NCBI GenBank assembly: GCA_023269615.1
Contig: JAHFSY010000034.1
Span: 1 to 48,458, forward strand
Reading direction: 5' to 3'
DNA from: Verrucomicrobiota bacterium
Lineage (GTDB): Bacteria; Verrucomicrobiota; Verrucomicrobiia; JABWAM01
DNA length: 48,458 nucleotides
A program made the translations under genes and the position numbers. Below, in pieces: positions 42,019-48,458 of the stretch. Positions within the stretch are counted from its first letter, which is position 1. Each line of letters starts with the position of its first letter. The notes under the pieces are model-generated. The model saw only the letters and a list, made by a program, of their open reading frames with translations. It made no database searches and was not told where the DNA came from.

Positions 42019-44055
42019 ATGATTGATTATAACAAGGAATTGAACGAGCAGCAGCTCGCCGCTGTGAAGGCGGATCCGGGCCCCATTCTCGTGATCGCAG
42101 GCGCGGGCAGCGGCAAGACGCGAACGCTCACCTATCGCGTCGCCTACCTCATCGAAAACGGGCTGCCTCCCGACCGCCTCCTTCTCCTCACATTTACCAA
42201 CAAGGCGGCGAAGGAAATGCTCCACCGCGTCAGCGGGCTCATGCCGCTCGACGCCTCGAAAATCTGGGGAGGCACCTTTCACTCCGTTGCCAACCGGATC
42301 CTGCGACGCCATGCGAAGGCCATCGGCTACGATTCCAGCTACGCCATCCTCGATCGCGAGGATTCCAAGGACATGATCGCCACATGCATTCCCGAGGCGG
42401 GCATCGACGTGAAGGACAAGCGCTTTCCCAAGGCCGACGTGCTCGTCGAAATCTTCAGCCTTTCCGTGAACACCGAGCGCACCGTGGCACAAATCGTCGA
42501 GCAACAATACAGCCACCTGGGCGACGTGGCGGAACAGGCGTCAGCGGTGAAAAAGTTTTTCACGATGCGCAAGCGGGCCGCCAATGCGATGGACTACGAC
42601 GATCTTCTCTTCAACCTGCTGCGCCTCCTGCGTGAGCATCCGGATGCCGCGGAAATTTACGGGCGTCAGTTTCTTTCGATCCTCGTGGACGAATACCAGG
42701 ACACCAACCGCATCCAGTCCGACATCGTGGACCTGCTTGCGGCGCGTCACAAGAATGTGATGGTGGTGGGCGACGACGCCCAGAGCATCTACAGCTGGCG
42801 GGGCGCAAATTTCCGCAACATCATGGAATTCCCGAAGCGCTATCCGGGAGCCCGCGTTTTCAAGATCGAGCAGAACTACCGCAGCACTCCGCAGATCCTC
42901 GGGCTGGCCAACGAGGCGATTGCGGCCAATGTGAACCAGTTCGTTAAAAATCTGCAGGCCGTACGGCAGGACGGGCTCAAGCCGCAGGTGGTTCCCGTGA
43001 TGAATGCGTCGGAGCAGGCGACGTTTGTGGCGACCGAGATGCTTGAATTGCGCGACCAGGGAATTTCACTCAACGACATGGCCGTGCTCTACCGCTCGCA
43101 TTTTCACTCGATGGAATTGCAGATGGAGCTGACTCGCCGAAACATTCCGTTCCACATCACCAGCGGCCTCAGATTTTTTGAGCAGGCGCACATCAAGGAT
43201 GTCTGCGCGTACCTGAAGCTTGCCGTGAATCCATGCGATGAACTGGCCTTCAAGCGCATCGCCCTGATGATGCCGAAAGTGGGGGGCGTCACCGTCGCCA
43301 AACTCTGGCGAAAAATCCAACCTGTAAGCCATACCCCTGCTCCCGAAAACCCTGTAGGAGCCGCTGTTAGCGGCGATCTTCGGTTTGGTGACACCGTGCC
43401 TCAAAATCCTGTGGAAAGCGCCCCCGCCCCGCCAGCCCCCGACTATCTGGCCATTCTCGACCAGGTTCCCAAACCCGCTCAAAAGGAATGGAAACAATTC
43501 GCCGAGACAATCAAACAACTCCGCGCCCCCGCCGCGACGGATCATCCGTCGGAAATGATCCGCATGGTGCTTGAAGCCGGCTACGAGGCTTATCTGAAAA
43601 CCAAATTCGAAAATTACACCGCGCGGCGGGAGGACCTCGAACAGCTCGCATCATTCGCGGCACGCTTTGACAAGACCGATGAATTTCTCGGCGAACTGGC
43701 GTTGATGACGAACGTGGAGAAGGAATCGTCGCAAGAGGTGGCCGGCGACGACAGGGAGGTGGTGCGTCTCAGCACCGTGCACCAGGCGAAGGGGCAGGAA
43801 TTCGCTGCTGTGTTCGTGATCTGGCTGACCGACGGATCGTTCCCGAACACCCGCGCGATGGAAAGCGTTGAGGGAGAGGAAGAGGAGCGCCGTCTTTTCT
43901 ACGTGGCGGTGACACGTGCGAAGGACGAGCTGTATTTGATCCATCCCCAACTGCGATTGAGCTTCGGCTTTGGCGATTCATTCCAGAAGCCCTCGCGGTT
44001 CCTGCTGGAGATTTCGAAGAAGATGTACGAGAAGCGGGAAGTGGATTACGCGTGA
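42019..44055 (+). CDS. UvrD/PcrA/Rep-type superfamily 1A DNA helicase
   Basis: 678-aa 3'-5' DNA helicase for repair and replication restart. Motifs in order: Q motif LNEQQLAAV, Walker A AGAGSGKT (27-34), Ia TFTNKAAKEM, Walker B VDEYQDTN near 225, III VVGDDAQSIYSWRGA near 252, IV QNYRSTPQIL, V STVHQAKGQEFAAVFV near 587, VI FYVAVTRAKDELYLIHP near 630. The frame is open upstream through a repeat; ATG 42019 has CCGGAG 6 nt before it and starts the Q motif. Oddity: residues about 436-475, between KVGGVTVAKLWRKIQ and DQVPKPAQKEWKQF, are an extra Pro/Ala-rich segment that includes a translated REP-like sequence. All motifs are intact. Confidence 0.93.
   Translation: MIDYNKELNEQQLAAVKADPGPILVIAGAGSGKTRTLTYRVAYLIENGLPPDRLLLLTFTNKAAKEMLHRVSGLMPLDASKIWGGTFHSVANRILRRHAKAIGYDSSYAILDREDSKDMIATCIPEAGIDVKDKRFPKADVLVEIFSLSVNTERTVAQIVEQQYSHLGDVAEQASAVKKFFTMRKRAANAMDYDDLLFNLLRLLREHPDAAEIYGRQFLSILVDEYQDTNRIQSDIVDLLAARHKNVMVVGDDAQSIYSWRGANFRNIMEFPKRYPGARVFKIEQNYRSTPQILGLANEAIAANVNQFVKNLQAVRQDGLKPQVVPVMNASEQATFVATEMLELRDQGISLNDMAVLYRSHFHSMELQMELTRRNIPFHITSGLRFFEQAHIKDVCAYLKLAVNPCDELAFKRIALMMPKVGGVTVAKLWRKIQPVSHTPAPENPVGAAVSGDLRFGDTVPQNPVESAPAPPAPDYLAILDQVPKPAQKEWKQFAETIKQLRAPAATDHPSEMIRMVLEAGYEAYLKTKFENYTARREDLEQLASFAARFDKTDEFLGELALMTNVEKESSQEVAGDDREVVRLSTVHQAKGQEFAAVFVIWLTDGSFPNTRAMESVEGEEEERRLFYVAVTRAKDELYLIHPQLRLSFGFGDSFQKPSRFLLEISKKMYEKREVDYA
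43351..43383 (+). repeat. REP-like element inside the helicase reading frame
   Basis: CCTGTAGGAGCCGCTGTTAG followed by CGGCGATC matches the arm at 10747 outside the loop. The hairpin differs by a paired change (GCCGCT/AGCGGC here, GCCGTT/AACGGC there), so structure is kept. It is translated as PVGAAVSGDLR. Confidence 0.8.
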
Positions 44056-44124
44056 AGAATCGCGGAAATTCAGGGCGCGGCAAGGCTGGAGAGCGGCGTG
44101 CGCTCCCTGAAGCGGGGTTCTCTT

Positions 44125-46908
44125 TCAGACGACAGGTTGTGGTTGGTTGACCTGGGCGGAGACTTTTTTAACGGCGTCGCGAAGTGCCACGAGATGTCCG
44201 GGAGCTTGCTCCATGTTTCCACTGGTGGCCAGTTTCTCCAGGCTCCGGCAGATTACGGCAATGGAGGTCATCCCGCAAGTCAGGCTCGAGCCGGTGCAAC
44301 CGTGGGCCAGCGAATATAATTCTGATGCGGAGCCCGAACGGATGGCTTCGCTCATGCTTTCCATCCTGGCCTTCGTCTGATCAAGGTAGAGGTCAAGCAC
44401 TTCGTGAACGACGGATGAATCGCCGTCGGAGATTTCATTGAGGAACTGAAGGTTCAAGGGATCATTGTCTTTTGATGAAGGTGCCTGGGGAGACGCAGGG
44501 CCCGGGGGGCGATGAAGGACGGCCCGCAGCGCTTCCAGTTTCACGGGTTTGCTGAGGTAATCGTCCATCCCCGCAGCCAGGCATTTTTCGCGGTCGCCTT
44601 CAAGGGCATGGGCAGTCATGGCAACGATCCGGGTATGGCGATTCACCCCCTCACGACAGCGGATTTCCCTGGTCGCTTCATAACCATCCAGGTAGGGCAT
44701 CTGGCAGTCCATGAGTACGAGGTCATAGTCCTGTTGAGAGAGGGCGTGGAGGGCCGCTCTTCCGTCGGAAACGACGAACGGTTCGCAGTCTAATTTGAGA
44801 AGCTGGGTGAGGATGACCTTTTGGTTCACCGCGTTATCCTCGGCCATGAGTACGCGGAGTTTGCCGTTGGAAGGCGAGTGATGGAGATCCAGCCCCTCGG
44901 TCGATGAAATTGGGGGCAGTTGCTGGGAGGATGCGAAAATGGAAATGAGGCAGTCGAAAAGTTGCGACTGCTTAACCGGTTTCGTAAGGCAGGCTTCGAT
45001 GCCCGTTGCGAAGGCGCTTTCCATGTTCCCCCACCTTCCAAGCGAGGTCAGGAGGATCAGCCGCGTGGAGGAAAGGGCTGGGTCCGCCTTGATGGCCCGG
45101 GCCACCTCCAGACCGTCCATGCCGGGCATCTGCATGTCGAGGATCGCGAGGTGACAGGGATCGCGCTGCTGGATTGAGAGACGGAGCGATTTAAGCGCTT
45201 CCGCACCACACGAAACGCTGGAGCTGCGCATGCCCCAGGACCTGACCTGGTGCTCGACAATTTTCCGGTTGGTTGCGTTGTCATCCACCACCAGCACTCG
45301 CAGGTTTTCAAGCTGGGGGCGGTGCAGGGGCTTGGGGGAGACGGCGGCTGGTTGTTTTTCGAACCGGGCAGTGAACCAGAAGATGGATCCTCGTCCTTCC
45401 ATGCTCTCCGCACCGATCGTGCCTCCCATGCGTTCCACGAGTTTTTTCGAGATTGTCAGGCCCAGGCCCGTGCCCCCGAAGCGGCGAGTGGTAGAACCGT
45501 CTGCCTGCACAAAGGGTTGGAAAATCTGGCGTCGTGCCTCTTCTCCGATCCCTATCCCCGTGTCGCTGACCTGGAAACGAATGCGGGCGTGGGTGGCGTC
45601 CTGATCTTCACACGTGACACGCAGGACAACCTCGCCTTGCTCCGTGAACTTGATCGCGTTGCCCGCGAGGTTGGTCAGGATCTGGCGCACGCGCCCCGCG
45701 TCGCCGCGCAGCAGAGTCGGAACCTCGCTGCAAACGAGGGAGGCCATTTCGATCCCCTTGCGCTGAGCCTGTTCTGCCAAAATTTCCACCGTGCCTTCCA
45801 CCGTCGTGCGAAGGTCGAAATCAAGTATTTCAAGGCTCAACCTGCCAGCCTCCATCTTGGAAAAGTCCAGGATGTCGTTGATGATTGTAAGCAACGCGTC
45901 GCCGGACGAGCTGATGGTCTGGACAAAATCCCGCTGTTGTGGATTGAGTGGGGTGTCCAATAAAAGGCCCGCCATGCCAATGACTCCGTTCATGGGGGTG
46001 CGGATCTCGTGGCTCATATTGGCCAGAAACTCAGCCTTGGCCCTCGCCGCCCCCAGTGCCTCGTCGCGCGTTTTGATCACGTCCGCCTCCAGCCGCTTGC
46101 GTTCAGCATTCTCAGCCTGCAACACCTTGTTGGTTTCTGCGAGTTCTGCCGTGCGTTGCTGGACGCGCTGCTCCAACTCGCCGTGCGCGCGCCTCAGGGC
46201 TTGTTCAGCCAGAGTGCGTTCACCCACGGATCGCTCCAGCGCGACGCGCCAGCGCTGCAAGCTGCGCACCGCGGACACCCAGGCCAGAAAGGAGGTTCCG
46301 CCGACCACAAGAACGGCGATGATCGAGATCCAATCAACGCGTTGATCCTGATGCAGCATTTCATCAACATCCAGTCTGATTTGAGAAATGAAGAAAGCCA
46401 TCCCTTCGGCATAAATATTTTTTTGGAAATCATATTCGGGACTGGATAACACGGTTTGCGCCTCGTTTTTGCGGCCCGCACGAACCATGGCGAAGGCTTG
46501 GTTTTCCATGCCGACCAGCTTGGTGTTGGCCGCATCGGTCCTGGCCGTGGCGGCCATCGTGGGGGCGGTGGTTCCGAGCCGGCTGATTTCCTTGATCGCG
46601 GCATCCAGCTGTGGCTCGAACTTTCGGTACCGCGCTTCCCATTGCGCATCCCCCGTTGCCGCGGCCATCCGCGCGGACATCGTCAACACCTCGTCGAGGC
46701 GAACGATGTCGCTTCGGAGTTGTTCGATGCGCGACAGTCGCTTTGCAAACACCTGGCTGCTGCGTCCCGACTCGGAGATCATCCATCCGAACCATGCGAA
46801 AGCCACAATCGTCAGCACGAAAGTGATCGTGAGAAACGCGATCGGAAAGCGGACAGTGGCTGTTGCCGGGGCTTCACCGAAGTCGGAGATCGGATCCTTG
46901 ACGTTCAT
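44125..46908 (-). CDS. hybrid sensor histidine kinase with two receivers and Hpt
   Basis: 927-aa membrane kinase. TM1 (about 21-43); extracytoplasmic helical sensor (44-192); TM2 (193-214); coiled coil (220-285); HisKA with phospho-His300 in [15 protein letters not shown]; HATPase with N box NLAGNAIKF (413-421), G1 DTGIGIG and G2 GGTGLGL; receiver 1 with Asp591 ([13 protein letters not shown]); receiver 2 with Asp734 ([13 protein letters not shown]); C-terminal Hpt domain with His869 (LAHGCTGSS). All phosphorelay residues are present. No HAMP or DNA-binding domain. It overlaps the upstream receiver gene by 4 bp, so the proteins are probably made together. Signal unknown. Confidence 0.95.
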   Translation of the reverse strand: MNVKDPISDFGEAPATATVRFPIAFLTITFVLTIVAFAWFGWMISESGRSSQVFAKRLSRIEQLRSDIVRLDEVLTMSARMAAATGDAQWEARYRKFEPQLDAAIKEISRLGTTAPTMAATARTDAANTKLVGMENQAFAMVRAGRKNEAQTVLSSPEYDFQKNIYAEGMAFFISQIRLDVDEMLHQDQRVDWISIIAVLVVGGTSFLAWVSAVRSLQRWRVALERSVGERTLAEQALRRAHGELEQRVQQRTAELAETNKVLQAENAERKRLEADVIKTRDEALGAARAKAEFLANMSHEIRTPMNGVIGMAGLLLDTPLNPQQRDFVQTISSSGDALLTIINDILDFSKMEAGRLSLEILDFDLRTTVEGTVEILAEQAQRKGIEMASLVCSEVPTLLRGDAGRVRQILTNLAGNAIKFTEQGEVVLRVTCEDQDATHARIRFQVSDTGIGIGEEARRQIFQPFVQADGSTTRRFGGTGLGLTISKKLVERMGGTIGAESMEGRGSIFWFTARFEKQPAAVSPKPLHRPQLENLRVLVVDDNATNRKIVEHQVRSWGMRSSSVSCGAEALKSLRLSIQQRDPCHLAILDMQMPGMDGLEVARAIKADPALSSTRLILLTSLGRWGNMESAFATGIEACLTKPVKQSQLFDCLISIFASSQQLPPISSTEGLDLHHSPSNGKLRVLMAEDNAVNQKVILTQLLKLDCEPFVVSDGRAALHALSQQDYDLVLMDCQMPYLDGYEATREIRCREGVNRHTRIVAMTAHALEGDREKCLAAGMDDYLSKPVKLEALRAVLHRPPGPASPQAPSSKDNDPLNLQFLNEISDGDSSVVHEVLDLYLDQTKARMESMSEAIRSGSASELYSLAHGCTGSSLTCGMTSIAVICRSLEKLATSGNMEQAPGHLVALRDAVKKVSAQVNQPQPVV

Positions 46909-47324
46909 GATCCGGCTCCGTCATGGAAATCCGCCGTTTCATCGCTTGTGTTTCTCAGAGCGTTTCGAATGGCCAGCACCATGTTTTCCGGTGGCACAGC
47001 TTTGCTCACGAATCCGCTCGCGCCTTCTCGAAGGGCGACCTGCATTTTTGCTTCGTCGTAGCCAAGCCCTGTCAGAATGATGACAGGAATCTGCGGGTGA
47101 AACGCTTTGAACTTGGGTAGAAATTCCAGACCGCATTCATCCGGAAGTTCGATGTCCAGCAACAGGACGTCGGCTTGCTGCAGTGCCATTTTTGCCATGG
47201 CCTCCGCGCAGGTGTTTGCCCGGGCTGCTTCAAACCCGGCTGATGCCAGTACCTCGGACGACATTTCACCCACGTCAGGGTCATCGTCCACGATCAGGAT
47301 TCTTTTTTTCAAGGTTTGGATCAT
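46905..47324 (-). CDS. single-domain response regulator 1
   Basis: 139-aa CheY-like receiver. Acidic pocket IVDDDPD, phospho-Asp near 57 in [12 protein letters not shown], Thr in VIILTGLG and Lys in GFVSKAVPP. There is no output domain beyond a short C-terminal tail. Its stop overlaps the kinase start (ATGA arrangement), so it probably exchanges phosphate with that kinase's Hpt or receivers. It follows response regulator 2 by 23 bp. Confidence 0.93.
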   Translation of the reverse strand: MIQTLKKRILIVDDDPDVGEMSSEVLASAGFEAARANTCAEAMAKMALQQADVLLLDIELPDECGLEFLPKFKAFHPQIPVIILTGLGYDEAKMQVALREGASGFVSKAVPPENMVLAIRNALRNTSDETADFHDGAGS

Positions 47325-47347
47325 TGTGGTTTTGTTGGTCCGGGTCG

Positions 47348-47800
47348 TCAGCAGGCCTGCATCTCAAGCCGATCAAGTTCCCGTGTGATTTCCTCGGCAA
47401 GGCAGCGGGGTTCGCCAAATACGAGATCGTCCACGGTGTTTGTCAGGGTTTCGATGTCGAAAGGTTTTTTCAGGAAAGACCGGCTCCCGATGAAGTCGAG
47501 CATCGGGCGAATTTTCTCCTCACTGGTCAGTCCGCTCATCAGCAGCAGGTGCGGCAGTCCCGCGGAACGTGATGGATTTTTACGGAAACTGTTTTGCAGG
47601 CGACGGAACAGCGTGTCGCCATTGAGCCCGGGCATCTGCCAGTCCGAGATGATCAGGTCGAAGGTCTCCGATTGTGCCCGACGCAACGCATGAAGCGGAT
47701 CATTGGTGGCTTCAACCCGGTAGTCCCCGGTGGCGGCAAGGATTTCGGCCATCAGGATGGTGATGGTGGGCTCATCGTCAACGATCAGTATTTTTTTCAT
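47348..47800 (-). CDS. single-domain response regulator 2
   Basis: 150-aa CheY-like receiver and first gene of the three-gene phosphorelay unit. Acidic pocket ILIVDDEPT, phospho-Asp near 55 in LIISDWQMPGLNG, Ser in LLLMSGLTSEEK and Lys in RSFLKKPFDIETL. It has about 15 extra residues before the beta4 strand (SFRKNPSRSAGLPHL), compatible with the fold. No output domain. It may be a phosphate sink or a connector to another target. Confidence 0.92.
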   Translation of the reverse strand: MKKILIVDDEPTITILMAEILAATGDYRVEATNDPLHALRRAQSETFDLIISDWQMPGLNGDTLFRRLQNSFRKNPSRSAGLPHLLLMSGLTSEEKIRPMLDFIGSRSFLKKPFDIETLTNTVDDLVFGEPRCLAEEITRELDRLEMQAC

Positions 47801-48118
47801 AAAAGTATAAGCGAATGATTTGTGATGGATACCCGAGAGTCAGCATGGGTCGTGCCAAGTAGCGGAGGGTGAAAACCAGGGAAACTTTGATGGGCCTTGC
47901 CTTTCATCGAAGGCTTTGTGCCGCAAAAATTTCATACCCCGCAATTTTTTCACCCGGAATTCTGTAACTTCTTGCAATTGCAGGTGGTAAAGTAACACGG
48001 CTTGAAGCTTGACATCTCAGATGATTTAGCTCGACTTTTCCAAAAATAGCGCTTAAGAATCATAAGCGACTTGGAGGATGGCGGAGGCACTCGGCTAATG
48101 CCATCATCCACCTGATTC
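47801..48118. other. 318-bp intergenic region between divergent signalling genes
   Basis: No gene or RNA was recognised. It is more AT-rich than its surroundings, with TTGACA at 48009-48014 on the plus strand but no convincing -10 at 17 bp. It should hold the promoters of both the phosphorelay unit and the PAS gene. Confidence 0.4.
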
Positions 48119-48458
48119 ATGAAGGCTTCCAAAAAGGCGGGACGTAAACCGGGGCTGCAGCCGCGGGTGGCGGAAGTGCAGACAACGTGCCCGCTTGATC
48201 AGCATGCTTTGGATGCCATGGAACATGGGATATTTGTCTTCGACAAGGATTTGCATTGCGTGACGTGGAACCGCTCCATGGAGCGAATGACGGGTGTCGG
48301 GATCAAAGCCGTATTGGGTCAGTCCGCCTCCGATGTTTTTTTGCGTCCTGAGCTTGCTGGATTTCGTGATCTGATTCTGAAAGCGCTTGCTGGCGGGAAG
48401 GCCACGAGTCCGGATCTGTGTCTTGAGGGGACGGATGGGCCGTTGCGGATTTCCGCAA
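48119..48458 (+). CDS. PAS-domain protein, 3' end outside the window
   Basis: 113 codons run off the window end without a stop. After a basic N-terminus (MKASKKAGRKPGLQPR), a PAS domain starts near residue 28: AFDAMEHGIFVFDKDLHCV, TWNRSMERMTGVG, IKAVLGQSASDVFLRPELAG, the usual PAS beta-strand and helix pattern. There is no Shine-Dalgarno sequence before ATG 48119, but an in-frame alternative is lacking. It is divergent from the phosphorelay genes, so a sensor kinase or other signal protein is the likely whole product. The output domain cannot be known from this window. Confidence 0.75.
   Translation, partial: MKASKKAGRKPGLQPRVAEVQTTCPLDQHALDAMEHGIFVFDKDLHCVTWNRSMERMTGVGIKAVLGQSASDVFLRPELAGFRDLILKALAGGKATSPDLCLEGTDGPLRISA

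Noticed and set aside
48009..48036. Sigma70 promoter starting with TTGACA before the PAS gene
   Set aside because: No acceptable -10 hexamer at 16-18 bp, so a -35 match alone is not reported as a promoter.

Overview
The window is about 48 kb of GC-rich bacterial chromosome that looks like the PVC superphylum, most likely Verrucomicrobiota in the broad sense (Verrucomicrobiae, Kiritimatiellae or Lentisphaeria). The taxonomic call is an inference from four things. There is an abundance of extragenic palindromes. There are pseudopilins with an FTLVELLV N-terminus and an H-x9-DG-like C-terminus encoded beside carbohydrate-active enzymes. Large DUF4838 proteins and a PcRGLX/YetA-like protein are present. 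Start codons are often preceded by CT-rich leaders rather than a clear Shine-Dalgarno sequence. No phage or plasmid gene and no CRISPR array was seen. The only insertion-sequence trace is a decayed fragment.

Layout. Positions 1-240 hold the end of an rRNA operon (5S rRNA plus terminator). Positions 312-16994 are mostly housekeeping: an alpha/beta hydrolase, MTA phosphorylase followed by a CHASE2 adenylate cyclase, a cupin, DNA polymerase III delta', fumarase and malic enzyme, a TauE/DUF1634 exporter pair, a two-domain esterase-like protein, PlsY and GpsA overlapping by four bases (acyl-phosphate route to phosphatidate), and a repeat-rich lipoprotein with a TPR/coiled-coil protein. Positions 17111-39791 are an accessory carbohydrate region on both strands. 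It holds a mutarotase-like protein, a secreted double-psi-barrel-like protein, a Gfo/Idh/MocA oxidoreductase, a scrapyard of three gene fragments, a GH78 rhamnosidase, two copies of a pseudopilin + DUF4838 module with an AraC regulator between them, and a tight six-gene operon (PL22-like propeller, PcRGLX/YetA-like protein, transglutaminase-like protein, class III aminotransferase, amidotransferase-like/deacetylase fusion, NodB-type deacetylase). Positions 39858-48458 return to core functions: tRNA-Gln, GTP-dependent PEP carboxykinase, a UvrD/PcrA helicase carrying a REP-like sequence inside its reading frame, a hybrid-kinase phosphorelay with two receiver proteins, and the start of a PAS-domain gene cut by the window end.

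How the genes fit together. The accessory region looks like one or two polysaccharide-use loci for a rhamnose- and uronate-containing glycan; rhamnogalacturonan-like is my guess from GH78 plus the PL22-like and PcRGLX-like proteins. The most unusual feature is the duplicated unit made of a 46-bp upstream box (41 of 46 positions identical between copies), a pseudopilin and a DUF4838 protein. One copy of the box lies between the AraC gene and its divergent pseudopilin, and the other lies between the rhamnosidase and its divergent pseudopilin. This suggests a single AraC regulon in which each large enzyme is paired with a dedicated pseudopilin. A second layer of interest is the palindromic repeats. 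At least four families occur in gene gaps; one pair brackets pckG, and one element is translated inside the helicase.
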